From Rhodospirillaceae bacterium (GTDB taxonomy: Bacteria; Pseudomonadota; Alphaproteobacteria; UBA8366): DNA of 64,000 nucleotides. The DNA lies in assembly GCA_002716125.1 (NCBI GenBank), contig PAZH01000050.1, forward strand, positions 1-64,000, written 5' to 3'. Position numbers and translations under genes: made by a program. The notes beneath the pieces were generated by a model, which was not told the origin of the DNA, ran no database searches, and worked only from the letters and a program-made list of their open reading frames with translations. Below, one piece after another: positions 23,630-33,022 of the stretch (the first letter of the stretch is position 1; every line of letters begins with the position of its first letter).

Positions 23630-24709
23630 ATGACGGCAATTGCAGCGAGCGCATCGAAGCCGGGAACGTCGCCGGTCGAAGGGCCGCAAGTGTGGCGGGG
23701 TCCGGAAATGGCGGCCCAGCCCACGGAATGGATTTACGAAATGAGCGCGGCGGACAACGCGGACTTGAACGCTGCGACGGCGGCCGCGATTTCGACCGGT
23801 AAGGATATCCTCGACATCGAGGCCGTCGATTTTCCGCTGCCGCAGTTCGGCGCGAAGCTCGCCGAGATGCGCGAAGAGATGCTGCATGGCCGCGGCTTTA
23901 AACTGCTGCGCGGCCTGCCGATCCAGGACCGCCCGATCGAAGAGGTCGCGTTTATGTATTGGGGGATCGGTGCGCATCTCGGTTACGCCGTTTCGCAGAA
24001 CGCGAAGGGACACGTGTTGGGGCACGTGAAGGATCTTGGGCTCGATTACGCCGATCCTCAGGCGCGGGGCTATCAGACCTCAGCGCGTTTGCCGTACCAT
24101 ACGGATTATTCCGACCTCGTCGGTTTGTTGTGCTTAAAAAAGGCGCGGTCCGGCGGGCTCAGCTCCATTGTCAGTTCGTCCGCCCTCTACAATCATATCA
24201 TGGCCGAGCGCCCGGACCTTGGCGAAGCGCTCATGCAACCTTTCTATCGCACGCGCTGGGGCGAAGTTGGTAGCGATCGCCCGGCTTGGATTGAGGTGCC
24301 CGCTTTCAATACGTACGAAGGGGGCGTCAGCACCAGTTATGTGAGAAGCGCCGTACGGAAGGCACAGCTGATGCCGGAAGTCCCGCGGGTGACGACAAAG
24401 CAGGAAGAGGCGATGGACTATATCGATGCCTTAGCCGGCTCGCCTGAATTCCATCTGGACATGACGCTTGAAGTTGGAGACCTGCAGTTCGTCAATAACC
24501 ACTACATCATGCATTCCCGGACGGCGTACGAGGATCACGAGGATTGGGCGGAGAAGCGCCACTTGATGCGGCTTTGGCTGGCGTGTGACGACGGCCCGAC
24601 CTTTCCGCCTGGTATGACAGAACATTTCCAAGGCCTGACCCGGAATGGACGGCCAAACGGCATTCACATACCCGGCGTCCCGTTCAGCGCACCGCTGGAT
24701 GCGGAGTAA
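23630..24709 (+). CDS. TauD/TfdA-type Fe(II)/2-oxoglutarate dioxygenase
   Basis: A 359-residue paralog of the enzyme at 16111. Iron site HTD in LPYHTDYSDLVGLL, distal His in NHYIMHSRTAYEDHE, Arg in RHLMRLWLACDD. It is divergent from the fadB-like gene, about 115 bases apart, and is followed after 27 bases by a Rieske oxygenase on the same strand. Together they look like a two-gene oxygenase operon. I chose the ATG at 23630 (MTAIAASASKP); a TTG at 23591 is possible. Substrate unknown. Confidence 0.9.
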   Translation: MTAIAASASKPGTSPVEGPQVWRGPEMAAQPTEWIYEMSAADNADLNAATAAAISTGKDILDIEAVDFPLPQFGAKLAEMREEMLHGRGFKLLRGLPIQDRPIEEVAFMYWGIGAHLGYAVSQNAKGHVLGHVKDLGLDYADPQARGYQTSARLPYHTDYSDLVGLLCLKKARSGGLSSIVSSSALYNHIMAERPDLGEALMQPFYRTRWGEVGSDRPAWIEVPAFNTYEGGVSTSYVRSAVRKAQLMPEVPRVTTKQEEAMDYIDALAGSPEFHLDMTLEVGDLQFVNNHYIMHSRTAYEDHEDWAEKRHLMRLWLACDDGPTFPPGMTEHFQGLTRNGRPNGIHIPGVPFSAPLDAE

Positions 24710-24736
24710 GTTACACGCGAGCGTAGGGGAAAGAGC

Positions 24737-26005
24737 ATGTTAAGTCCGGAAGACAACGATCTATTGTCCCGCGTTGGCCCCGGTACGCCGATGGGCGAGT
24801 TGTTTCGCCGGTTTTGGATCCCGGCCTTAATCCCGGAAGAGCTGCCTGGCCCCGACTGCGACCCTGTCCGCTTGCGCCTCTTGGGAGAGGACTTGGTTGC
24901 GTTCCGCGATACCAACGGCCGCATCGGTATCCTCGATGAAAGATGCCCGCACCGTCGGGCCTCCATGTATTTCGGGCGGAACGAAGAGTGCGGTCTCCGT
25001 TGTGTCTATCACGGCTGGAAGTTCGACGTGGACGGCAATTGCGTCGAGATGCCGAACGAGCCGCCTGAGACCGATTTCAAGCACAAGGTTCGGATGAAAG
25101 CCTATCCGTCCGCCGAATGGGGCGGTTATATCTGGATTTACATGGGCCCCGCCGACAAGAAGCCGCCGCTGCCGGAATTCGAATGGGCGACCTTACCGCC
25201 CGAAAACCGTTGGCAGAAGAAATGGCACTACAACGCGAACTATATGCAGGGCTTCGAAGGTGAAATCGATACCTGCCATACGACGTTCCTGCATCGTTTC
25301 GTCGACTTCTCGACGCTATCGCCTGGCCTCGCGGCGGCGCATTCGAATTGGCAGAACGACGGGATGCCGTCGATCCATATTCGGCCGACCGATTACGGGC
25401 TCTATTACGGCTCGCAGCGGGATGCGCCGGACGGGGCGTATAATTGGCGGATCACGCAGTGGATCCTGCCCAGCAACTCCATCATTCCCCATCCGAAATA
25501 CCCGATTTCGTCGCGCGCCTACATCCCCATAGACGACGACAATACGTTCGTCTTCGGCACGTCGTTCAATCCGGAAGCGCCGATGACGCCGGAAGAGCGC
25601 GAGTATCTGGAAACCGGCCTCGGCGCGGCACCCCAGACCATTCCCGGCACCTTCACGCCGGTAATCAATCGGGACAACAATTACATGCTGGACCGCGATT
25701 CTCAGCGTGCGGGCAACTCGACCGGCATTCCCGGCGTGAACAATCAAGACCGCGCTATCGTCGAGAGTATGGGCCCCATCGTGGACCGGGAGAACGAACA
25801 CCTCGGCACCTCCGATAAGGCGATCATCAGTTCACGGCGCCAGCTCATGCAGCTGGCGAAAGACCTGCAGAATGGCATTGAGCCCGTACTCCCCCACAAC
25901 CCGGCGATGTTCGGCGTGCGCGCCATCGACGTGATTTCGCCCAGCGACGAACTTGAGACGGTCGTGGAAACGCACAGAGAGTCTTTGAGGCTTCCGGCTG
26001 GATAG
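24737..26005 (+). CDS. Rieske [2Fe-2S] aromatic ring-hydroxylating oxygenase, phthalate 4,5-dioxygenase-like
   Basis: A 422-residue terminal oxygenase. Rieske ligands are Cys70, His72 (ERCPHRRASMYFGR) and Cys89, His92 (CVYHGWKFDVDG). The mononuclear iron site lies in EIDTCHTTFLHRF. The layout (LSPEDNDLLSRVGPGTPMGE, FRRFWIPALIPEELPGP) is that of the phthalate 4,5-dioxygenase oxygenase component group. It needs a reductase to supply electrons; none is encoded nearby. An AGGGGAAAGAG Shine-Dalgarno precedes the ATG. Ring substrates or an aliphatic N-demethylation-type role are both possible for this group. Confidence 0.92.
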   Translation: MLSPEDNDLLSRVGPGTPMGELFRRFWIPALIPEELPGPDCDPVRLRLLGEDLVAFRDTNGRIGILDERCPHRRASMYFGRNEECGLRCVYHGWKFDVDGNCVEMPNEPPETDFKHKVRMKAYPSAEWGGYIWIYMGPADKKPPLPEFEWATLPPENRWQKKWHYNANYMQGFEGEIDTCHTTFLHRFVDFSTLSPGLAAAHSNWQNDGMPSIHIRPTDYGLYYGSQRDAPDGAYNWRITQWILPSNSIIPHPKYPISSRAYIPIDDDNTFVFGTSFNPEAPMTPEEREYLETGLGAAPQTIPGTFTPVINRDNNYMLDRDSQRAGNSTGIPGVNNQDRAIVESMGPIVDRENEHLGTSDKAIISSRRQLMQLAKDLQNGIEPVLPHNPAMFGVRAIDVISPSDELETVVETHRESLRLPAG

Positions 26006-26016
26006 CCAATCCAGAT

Positions 26017-26814
26017 TTAGTTGCCGTTTCCGATAACCCGGAGGTCGGCGACCGTCTTGCCGTCTCGATTGGCAGCCCGAAAATGAGCATAGGTGCCGTC
26101 GCGGCCGCATCGCCCTTCGATATCGATCGCATCGTCCCAAAAGACCGGGCGCAGGAAGCGCGCTTCGATCGCGAGCGTGTCCGGTAATCCGTCGCGGCAG
26201 ACCGCGGCCATCAGGAAATTCACGGTTTGATTGCCAGCGATGATCGGCGCGCGAAACCCGAAACTTTGCGCGGTCTCCGGGTCGAGATGAATTTTGTTGG
26301 TGCTGCCTTCGCAATAGCCGAGTGTCGTCTCCGGCGTGCATTGTTTTTGGAGGAGTAGATCGAAGCCGTCTGGTTCGGATGTCCGCTTCGAAGTGCCGGG
26401 CGCCGTCGGTCGTGCCGGATCGATCATCAACACATCCGGTGTTACAACAAAGACCACCTCGCCGTCGGTGTTCCGATACTCCCAGAGGGAGGTCATCGTC
26501 CATCCTTTCGGATGATCGTCGATGGCCGTGACGCGGCCCGACATCTCGAGTGTCTCTCCGAGGCGAACCGGGCGGTGCTGCTCGATCCGGTGCACCGTAT
26601 GAACGGGTGCGCGTTCCGGATGGTTCGCCAGGATCGTTTGCGTGTTCAGCGTGATAGGGTCGCGTGCGATGAATGTCGGATCTGCGAAGTCGCCGTAAAC
26701 ACTCTCCGGAATGTCGCAATGGCCGTGGAGGCGATGTTGCTCTTCCGGCGTGATCGTGACCTCGAAAACCGGGAAGGTGTAGCCGACTTCGGTTCGGTAG
26801 GGAACGTCCGTCAT
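26017..26814 (-). CDS. MaoC/FAS1-like double hot-dog dehydratase
   Basis: A 265-residue protein with two hot-dog halves. The first has IARDPITLNTQTILANHPER and VHTVHRIEQHRPVRLGETLE. The second has NKIHLDPETAQSFGFRAPII and GNQTVNFLMAAVCRD, followed by IEARFLRPVFWDDAIDIEGR. This layout belongs to MaoC-like hydratases that add water to enoyl-CoA or related thioesters. Its ATG overlaps the desaturase stop as TGATG, so it is the second gene of that operon. The substrate is not known; a lipid-related role fits the partner gene. Confidence 0.8.
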   Translation of the reverse strand: MTDVPYRTEVGYTFPVFEVTITPEEQHRLHGHCDIPESVYGDFADPTFIARDPITLNTQTILANHPERAPVHTVHRIEQHRPVRLGETLEMSGRVTAIDDHPKGWTMTSLWEYRNTDGEVVFVVTPDVLMIDPARPTAPGTSKRTSEPDGFDLLLQKQCTPETTLGYCEGSTNKIHLDPETAQSFGFRAPIIAGNQTVNFLMAAVCRDGLPDTLAIEARFLRPVFWDDAIDIEGRCGRDGTYAHFRAANRDGKTVADLRVIGNGN

Positions 26815-27806
26815 CAGGCGGCCTTCGGCGGATCGACGGCGATCATCGCGTGGGTTTCAGCCAACGAGCGGACTTCGGCGTCGTCCAACAGCCCTCGCGA
26901 CTGCATCTCACGATGGCATTCCGGCAAGTTGTAGAAGGGGATCGAGGGATAAAGGTGGTGCTCGATGTGGTAATTGACCTTGTGCGGAAACATCCACCAA
27001 TGCAGCCACCACGGTGCGAAATTCGTTCGCGAAGCGGAAAGCGGCGTGCTGTGATCTTGTACAACCCCGTGCTCGCAGATGGCTCGGTAGCGCAGCAGCG
27101 GTTGTTGGATTGTAACCATCGGGACAAGCCAGAGCAGGAGGTATTCCACGATGTAACCTGTCGCGAGTGCGGTGACGGGCGCGCCAATGTGAAACGCGAC
27201 GACGGTCCAACGGTCCTGTCGCGCGGCCCGGCGGAGATCGGGCGAGGTATCGTCCAGCGGTCGGTTGGCCCCTTGGGCGTCGTCGTTGATCGCCGGTGCG
27301 CCGAAGAAGTAGGCGTAGGTCTTCCAGGCATTCAGCCCGAAGAGATCGGCGATTAGTTTCTTCGCGAGATACTTTCGCCCGCGCGGATAGCCGGCGACCA
27401 AAGGAATGTCCGGATCGCGCTCCTCGTAGAGGTGATTGTGGTGCAGTCGGTGCAGCACACGATAGGTCCGCATGGACAGACCGACCGGTGCCGCCAACAT
27501 GCGGCCGACAAGGTCGTTCAACCAACGCGATTTGTAGAGGCGGTAATGCGCTGCATCGTGCGCCAAGACAAAACAAGCCTGTTGCCGCCCGGCGATGACG
27601 ATCATCGCCGGAATGATCGCCCAAGGCGTCCACCAATAGAGCGCCGCCGCGAGAGAGAGCGCGATGAGGCCGACCGTTTCCAGCACACCCATCGTCGACT
27701 TAAGCGGATCGAGTCTCGTCAATCGTTTCACGACATCCGCCGGCAGCCCGGCCTTGCGTCGTTCGTCGGGGCGAAATTCCTCGCCTATGCCTGCTACTGT
27801 TGTCAT
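26814..27806 (-). CDS. membrane fatty acid desaturase
   Basis: A 330-residue integral membrane di-iron enzyme. It has the three histidine boxes HDAAH (83-87), HRLHH (119-123) and HIEHH (near 285, in NYHIEHHLYPSIPF), with hydrophobic helices in between (VLETVGLIALSLAAALYWW, YIVEYLLLWLVPMVTI). Such enzymes put double bonds or hydroxyl groups into acyl chains or carotenoids. The frame is open upstream to 28322 but that part is antisense to the next gene; I chose the ATG at 27806. It is divergent from the sugar dehydrogenase gene with only 45 bases between start codons, so promoters must overlap. Confidence 0.9.
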   Translation of the reverse strand: MTTVAGIGEEFRPDERRKAGLPADVVKRLTRLDPLKSTMGVLETVGLIALSLAAALYWWTPWAIIPAMIVIAGRQQACFVLAHDAAHYRLYKSRWLNDLVGRMLAAPVGLSMRTYRVLHRLHHNHLYEERDPDIPLVAGYPRGRKYLAKKLIADLFGLNAWKTYAYFFGAPAINDDAQGANRPLDDTSPDLRRAARQDRWTVVAFHIGAPVTALATGYIVEYLLLWLVPMVTIQQPLLRYRAICEHGVVQDHSTPLSASRTNFAPWWLHWWMFPHKVNYHIEHHLYPSIPFYNLPECHREMQSRGLLDDAEVRSLAETHAMIAVDPPKAA

Positions 27807-27851
27807 GCGATGTATAATAGCATCGAAACCGAATTCGGTAAGGGAATAGGA

Positions 27852-29048
27852 ATGGCGCGAACGGTCTCGATTTGGATGTTTCTTGGGTTGGTTGTCGGCT
27901 TTGGTGTGCCGGCTTGGGCGGACGTCGTGATCGGCGGAAAGCCGCAATCGGTGCTGGACACCTTCCATCCGCGGCCGGCGGGCATCACGGTCGAGAACTG
28001 GGTGACCGGCTTGGTGGCACCCTGGTCGTTGGTCTTCCTGCCGGACGGGCGCGCGCTTGTGAGCGAGCGACCCGGCCGCATTCGGCTCATTCGGAAGGGC
28101 CAGTTGCAGGACGATCCTTATGCGGTCTTCGAGACGACGCGGGGGGCGTCTGGCGCCGGCGATTTTTTCCTCAATCTGTTTGCGCGGGGCGAGGGCGGGC
28201 TCACGGGATTGGCGGTGCACCCGGACTTTTCGGCGTCGCCCTTTATCTACGCGATGTATACGTGGCGGGGGCGCGAGGGGGTCCGGAACCGCATTGTTCG
28301 GCTGCGCGATCGGGGGGATCACGCCACCTTCGATAAAATCATACTCGGCGGGGTGCCGGGCGCCTTATTTCACAACGGCGGCCGGATTGCATTCGGCCCG
28401 GACGGCATGCTGTATGCGGCGACAGGTGAGATTTTCGAAATGCATATGGCGCAGGATTTAAGCGCGCTTGGCGGCAAGGTTTTGCGCATCGATCCGGACG
28501 GGGGCATTCCCGACGACAACCCGTTCCCGGGTTCACCCGTTTGGTCGTATGGGCACCGCAATCCGCAAGGCCTCGTTTGGCACCCCGAGACGGGTGACTT
28601 GTTTCAGTCGGAGCATGGGCCGTCCGGCGAGGTCGGTTTCGGTGCGCATGACGAAATCAACGTTATAAGCCGCGGCGGAAACTACGGTTGGCCCTTGCTC
28701 GTTGGGGCGCCGGGAAAGGCGCCGTATATCGACCCCATCGTCATGTGGCCGGATCATTCGGTGCCGCCGGCCGGCATCGCATTCCATAAGGGCGATCTCT
28801 ACGTCGCGACTCTGCGGTCGGAAGCCCTCATCCGCATCGGGATCGTGCGCGATGGGCAGGGGTACCGGGCGACGAAAGTCGAACGCCTGTTCGCCGAGAA
28901 CGAACACGACGGGCCGCTTGGTCGATTGCGGGATGCGGTATCTGGGCCGGACGGCCTTCTTTACGTGCTGACGAGCAACCGCGACGGTCGCGGCAGTCCG
29001 AGACCCGGCGACGATAAAATCCTGCGGCTGCGCGTCGCGAAGCCTTAG
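27852..29048 (+). CDS. PQQ-dependent sugar dehydrogenase family protein (glucose/sorbosone dehydrogenase-like)
   Basis: A 398-residue protein with a signal peptide (ARTVSIWMFLGLVVGFGVPA, cleaved near WADV) and a six-bladed beta-propeller. Blade signatures are LVAPWSLVFLPDGRALVSER, GEGGLTGLAVHPDF, NGGRIAFGPDGMLYAATGE, YGHRNPQGLVWHPETGDLFQ and EHGPSGEVG. It is a periplasmic sugar or aldose dehydrogenase of the YliI/Asd type, which uses PQQ; PQQ genes are not in this window. The ATG at 27852 follows AGGGAATAGGA. Its stop overlaps that of the convergent FKBP gene by four bases. Confidence 0.9.
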   Translation: MARTVSIWMFLGLVVGFGVPAWADVVIGGKPQSVLDTFHPRPAGITVENWVTGLVAPWSLVFLPDGRALVSERPGRIRLIRKGQLQDDPYAVFETTRGASGAGDFFLNLFARGEGGLTGLAVHPDFSASPFIYAMYTWRGREGVRNRIVRLRDRGDHATFDKIILGGVPGALFHNGGRIAFGPDGMLYAATGEIFEMHMAQDLSALGGKVLRIDPDGGIPDDNPFPGSPVWSYGHRNPQGLVWHPETGDLFQSEHGPSGEVGFGAHDEINVISRGGNYGWPLLVGAPGKAPYIDPIVMWPDHSVPPAGIAFHKGDLYVATLRSEALIRIGIVRDGQGYRATKVERLFAENEHDGPLGRLRDAVSGPDGLLYVLTSNRDGRGSPRPGDDKILRLRVAKP

Positions 29049-29479
29049 GAGATGCTGATCAACTGGATCTCGAAGCTTAAGTCCTGACCAGCGAGGGGGT
29101 GATTGGCATCTAGTGTAACGTCGTCTGTCGTCAGTTCTACGACCGTCAACCGGATTTCCTCACCGTTCGGACCTTTACTCTGTAGTCCCATTCCGAGTTG
29201 CAGCTTTTCTGACAATTCTGGCGGCAGCGTCGCACGTTCCAAGGTTTGGACGAGGTTATCGTCTCGTGGTCCGTACGCGTCGCCTGACGCGATGGTCACG
29301 TTCGTACTTTCGCCAACACCTAGTTCCATTAAGGCCCTTTCGACGCCGGGCATAATTTGATTTGAGCCGAGGGTAATTTCGACGGAATCTTGTTCGGTTG
29401 TTGATTCGATGACCTGTCCGTAGGCAAGCGTAACCGTATAGTGGATCGACACAGTCGATCCGGTCGCTGGACTGCTCAT
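29045..29479 (-). CDS. FKBP-type peptidyl-prolyl isomerase (SlyD-like)
   Basis: A 144-residue FKBP with VSIHYTVTLAYGQVIESTT, MPGVERALMELGVGE, an insert-in-flap region AYGPRDDNLVQTLERATLP and DANHPLAGQDLSFEIQL. This is the SlyD layout, a cytosolic prolyl isomerase and chaperone that helps protein folding and, in some bacteria, nickel delivery. The metal-binding histidine-rich tail is absent here, so a nickel role is unlikely. The start MSSPATG has GGAG-type purines before it. Confidence 0.92.
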   Translation of the reverse strand: MSSPATGSTVSIHYTVTLAYGQVIESTTEQDSVEITLGSNQIMPGVERALMELGVGESTNVTIASGDAYGPRDDNLVQTLERATLPPELSEKLQLGMGLQSKGPNGEEIRLTVVELTTDDVTLDANHPLAGQDLSFEIQLISIS

Positions 29480-29658
29480 GGATTTCTCCGATCTACGCGC
29501 AAACGATCATGCACGCTTGGCAATGAAGCGTTGGGCGGCCGAATGCCGCCGCAATCGGTCTTCTAATTTCCGCCGGTAGAAATCGCGCTGAATTGGCGGA
29601 AGGCCGTTTCGACAGCCTCGGCGAAGCGGCACCTCAAGTCAACGCGGGTGAATACGGA

Positions 29659-30555
29659 TTACTTGTTTTTGCCGCGCTCAATCGCTTCCGCAATGACGGT
29701 GTGGTATTTCTCGCCGAAGCCCATCTTGTCGGCGCGCTCCAGGACCTCTCGGTTCGTGTAGGCACCTTCCATAACCACGCCGCAGCTTTCGGCGACGTCG
29801 ATGGCGTAGTTCAAATCCTTGAGCAAATAGCTGATCCGGAAGGATTCGGTTGGATGGTGGTCCTTGGCCATGAACTTGAGGCCGTGATTGCGCAGGACGA
29901 AACTGTCGGCGGATCCGGTTGCCATCGCTTCAAAGAGCGTTTCACCGTCGACAAGGCCGGATTCGCGGGCACAGACCAAGGCTTCGCCGAGGGCATGCGT
30001 GATCCGTGCGACCAGCATGTTGTTCATCAGTTTGAGGAACTGGCCGGCGCCGACAGGTCCACCGTGATTCACGTCTTGGCCCATTCGGTCGAAATAGGGG
30101 CGGGCCCGCTCGATATCTTCCGCGGCGCCGCCGACCATAAAGCTGAGGGTCCCGTCCCGCGCCGCCTGCGCTGAACGCGTCACCGGCGCGTCGACGAACT
30201 TCACGCCTTTTTCCTCAAAGGCCGCCGCAATTTCATGCGTCATCGGCACGGGGGCGGTACTGCAATCGACAATGAGCTGGCCGGCACGGGACAACGCGAT
30301 TAAGCCTTCCGATCCTTCGCAAACGGCTCGAATCTGCGGCTCGCCCGGCAAGGACAGAAAGATTATATCGGCGGCAGAGGCGACATCCGAAAGCGCAGTC
30401 CCGGCTTCGACGCCATCGTCCGCCCAGGCTTCGACCATCGACATGTCCACGTCGTGGCCTATGACCCTGTTGTCGCCCTTGCGCGCGATATGCCCGCACA
30501 TCGGACCCCCCATGACGCCCAATCCGATAAAGCCGATCACTTCGTTCGACGGCAT
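29659..30555 (-). CDS. beta-hydroxyacid dehydrogenase (3-hydroxyisobutyrate/tartronate semialdehyde reductase family)
   Basis: A 298-residue NAD(P)-dependent dehydrogenase. It has the Rossmann motif GFIGLGVMGGPM, the substrate loop DAPVTRSAQAARDGTLSFMV, the catalytic Lys in GQFLKLMNNMLVA and DLNYAIDVAE. A related enzyme lies at 50856. The ATG at 30555 follows GGGAG by eight bases; upstream codons are basic noise. It is preceded on the same strand, 26 bases away, by a flavoprotein dehydrogenase. The pair may oxidise and reduce related hydroxy or tricarboxylic acids; the substrate is not decided. Confidence 0.9.
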   Translation of the reverse strand: MPSNEVIGFIGLGVMGGPMCGHIARKGDNRVIGHDVDMSMVEAWADDGVEAGTALSDVASAADIIFLSLPGEPQIRAVCEGSEGLIALSRAGQLIVDCSTAPVPMTHEIAAAFEEKGVKFVDAPVTRSAQAARDGTLSFMVGGAAEDIERARPYFDRMGQDVNHGGPVGAGQFLKLMNNMLVARITHALGEALVCARESGLVDGETLFEAMATGSADSFVLRNHGLKFMAKDHHPTESFRISYLLKDLNYAIDVAESCGVVMEGAYTNREVLERADKMGFGEKYHTVIAEAIERGKNK

Positions 30556-30581
30556 AGTTTGATCTCCCTTTTCTTTTCTAT

Positions 30582-32090
30582 TTATTCGGCGGCGGCGGTG
30601 TTTCGTCCGCGCGCGTACTCGGCGGCGCAAGCGCCCGCGCGTTTGCCGAAGACGGAGCCCGACATCAGGCCGCTGCCGCCCGGATAGTTCTCGTAAAACA
30701 GTCCGCCAACCAACTCGCCGGCCGCATACAGGCCTGGGATCGAGCGGTTGTCGAGGTCTTGCACCTCGTTCTGGTCGTTGATTTTAAGGCCGCCGAAAGT
30801 AAACGTAATCCCGGTGGTCGTGACGTAGGCGACATAGGGGGGCTTGTCGATCGGCAGCGCCCAATTCGTCTTGTCCGGCGACAGGCCCTTGGTACGAACC
30901 CCGTCGAGGACTGCCGGATTATAGTCGCCTGGTTGGCAGGCGGCGTTGTATTCGTCGATAGTCTGTTTGAGTTTTTCGGCATCGAGTTCGAGCTTGGCAG
31001 CGAGCTCTTCGATCGTATCCGCTTCCTCCTTGGTGACTTGGCGGATTCGGTACTCATCGCGCAGCATGTCGACCGTCTTCTGGTCGAAAATCTGGATCGC
31101 GGTGCGGTGCGGCTGCTGCATGATGGCACGGCCGAAGCGGACATAAGTGAGATTGCGGTAGTCCTCGCCCTCGTCGACGAAGCGTTCGGCATTGAGGTTG
31201 ACCATGATGCCAAGCGGATAGGAATGTTTCTGGAAATTATCCAACACCTCGCGGTCGCCGAAGGGCGGTGCGCTGATATCCCATCCGACGGAGTGGCAGC
31301 CCGACCAATTACCGTAGGGCTGTGCGCCGATATCGATGGCCATCTGAATGCCATCGCCAGTGTTGTGCCGGGTGCCGCGGACACGCGCCAAATCCCAGCC
31401 TTGCCCCAAATAGCGGACACGCATTTCGGGGTTTGCCTCGAATCCGCCGCAACCGAGCACGACCGAATGACAAGGAATCTCCTCGTAGCCGTCGATGGTT
31501 TTAACTTCGACGCCTTTCAAGCGGCCGCTGCGATCGATGGTCAAATTTCGCGCGCCGGTTTCGTAGCGAATTTCAATCCCGAGATCGTTCGTGCGTCTTA
31601 AGAGAAACTCCACCAGCCCTGCGCCGCCGCCAACGGCTTCGATGTTGACGCCGCCGTAAAAGCGGTGTTTGCCGTCGACCATATAAGATTGCCGGCCGAA
31701 CATCGGCACGAAGCGGACGCCTTGTTCGCGCAGCCAAGCCATCGTCGGGCGCGACCCATCGATCAAGGTCCAGGCGAGATCTTCATCGGCCTGATGACGG
31801 GTGACTTTCATCAGCTGTTCGTAGAAATGATCCCGGTCGTGCGCCGGCAGGTCGATCTGTGCGCGTTCGTCGGCGGAAAGATCGACAAGCACGTCTTGGC
31901 ACACATCGTCGAGACCCGTGTGCGCGAAACGGAATCCGCCGGCGGTAAAATAGGAATTCCCGCCCTTTTCGTCTTCCGGCGCCTTTTCCAGTACCAGCAC
32001 ATGCGCGCCTTCGAGTTTGGCCGAAATAGCCGCGCAGAGCGCTGCATTCCCGGCGCCTACGACAACAACGTCATATGCTTGGTCAGACAT
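30582..32090 (-). CDS. FAD-dependent dehydrogenase, TcuA/flavoprotein-fumarate-reductase-like
   Basis: A 502-residue flavoprotein with the FAD site VVVVGAGNAALCAAISAKLE, GGNSYFTAGGFRF, SVVLGCGGFEANPEMRVRYL, TTTGITFTFGGLKIN and SIPGLYAAGELVGGLFYENYPG. The length and motif order match tricarballylate dehydrogenase (TcuA) and soluble fumarate-reductase-type proteins, which oxidise or reduce a carbon-carbon bond in a di- or tricarboxylate. No TcuB or TcuC partner lies nearby, so I do not assign tricarballylate. Probably cotranscribed with the beta-hydroxyacid dehydrogenase. Confidence 0.85.
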   Translation of the reverse strand: MSDQAYDVVVVGAGNAALCAAISAKLEGAHVLVLEKAPEDEKGGNSYFTAGGFRFAHTGLDDVCQDVLVDLSADERAQIDLPAHDRDHFYEQLMKVTRHQADEDLAWTLIDGSRPTMAWLREQGVRFVPMFGRQSYMVDGKHRFYGGVNIEAVGGGAGLVEFLLRRTNDLGIEIRYETGARNLTIDRSGRLKGVEVKTIDGYEEIPCHSVVLGCGGFEANPEMRVRYLGQGWDLARVRGTRHNTGDGIQMAIDIGAQPYGNWSGCHSVGWDISAPPFGDREVLDNFQKHSYPLGIMVNLNAERFVDEGEDYRNLTYVRFGRAIMQQPHRTAIQIFDQKTVDMLRDEYRIRQVTKEEADTIEELAAKLELDAEKLKQTIDEYNAACQPGDYNPAVLDGVRTKGLSPDKTNWALPIDKPPYVAYVTTTGITFTFGGLKINDQNEVQDLDNRSIPGLYAAGELVGGLFYENYPGGSGLMSGSVFGKRAGACAAEYARGRNTAAAE

Positions 32091-32176
32091 TCTCCATTTC
32101 CCCCATCGTCAATGAATTTCGTATAGGGAAAATCTAGCCCCGTCCCGAAGAGCGGCAACCGGTATAATCTTAAGAA

Positions 32177-33019
32177 TTAGAAACGTTCGCGCGCGTCTTC
32201 CGGCAGGAGAAACCCGGTCCGCCGAAGGAGCCTTCGCTGCGATTCAGGAAACGGGTCGCGGCGGTGAATGGTCGTGGTGTTGTCATGGATGACGAGGTCG
32301 CCTTTGCGCCATTGGTGACAGTAGACCGCTTCCGGTCGTGTCGCGTAGGCCTCGATCTCTTGGAGCAGGGCGTCGCTCTCTTCTGCCGTCATCCCATCCA
32401 CATGCAGCGCGTGGTTGGGGCTCAGATAGAGGGCTTTCCGCTCGATATAGGGATGTATCCGAACCAAGGAGTGCGACAGGGGCGGCTTTGCCTTGCGCTG
32501 GCTTTCGGGCAGACCGAGCTTCTGTGTTTCCGCCGCACGCGCGATCGAATAGGTGACGCTCTTGTCCGCGATGCGATCCTGCAGATCTTTCGGCATGGCG
32601 GCGTAGGCCTGTGCCAAGTCGCCGTAGCAGGTTGCGCCGCCGTCTTCGGGAATTTCGACACCGTAGAGAATTGTCCCGAAAGAACCGTCTTTCGAGTAGG
32701 CTTGGTCGGTGTGCCAATGTACCTCGCCGTCGCCAAGGTCGCCGAGTTTCCGCCCGTCTTCCTCGATATTCGATATGATGGTGATGACGGGCCGTTGGCG
32801 ATCGTTGAATTGATCGCGGACGTACACATAGGTCGGCCCGAAGTACTCCGCGAAACGGATGAGATCTTCGTCTTCGAGCGCCTGGTTCCGAAATACCGCG
32901 ACTTTGTGCTCGAGCCATAGGTCGCGCATTCGCCGGACGGTCTCGTCGGATTGCGCCTGGGATAGATCGACCCCTTTGATTTCGACCGCGAAGCCGGGAC
33001 CGAGTAACTCATGCTGCAT
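32177..33019 (-). CDS. TauD/TfdA-type Fe(II)/2-oxoglutarate dioxygenase
   Basis: A 280-residue dioxygenase of standard TauD length. Iron ligands are HTD in EVHWHTDQAYS and the distal His in TTIHRRDPFP; the 2-oxoglutarate Arg lies in RRLLRRTGFLL. It starts with LGPGFAVEIKGVDLSQ, the usual TauD/TfdA opening, in contrast to the longer enzymes at 16111 and 23630. An ATG at 33019 or the GTG one codon earlier may start it. It directly follows an enoyl-CoA hydratase gene, so the two are cotranscribed and may act on one compound, first by oxygenation. Substrate unknown. Confidence 0.92.
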   Translation of the reverse strand: MQHELLGPGFAVEIKGVDLSQAQSDETVRRMRDLWLEHKVAVFRNQALEDEDLIRFAEYFGPTYVYVRDQFNDRQRPVITIISNIEEDGRKLGDLGDGEVHWHTDQAYSKDGSFGTILYGVEIPEDGGATCYGDLAQAYAAMPKDLQDRIADKSVTYSIARAAETQKLGLPESQRKAKPPLSHSLVRIHPYIERKALYLSPNHALHVDGMTAEESDALLQEIEAYATRPEAVYCHQWRKGDLVIHDNTTTIHRRDPFPESQRRLLRRTGFLLPEDARERF

Positions 33020-33022
33020 CAC

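Noticed and set aside
27806-28322. Upstream extension of the desaturase frame
   Set aside because: This part is antisense to the sugar dehydrogenase gene and reads as Arg/Pro-rich noise; the ATG at 27806 gives a normal desaturase start.
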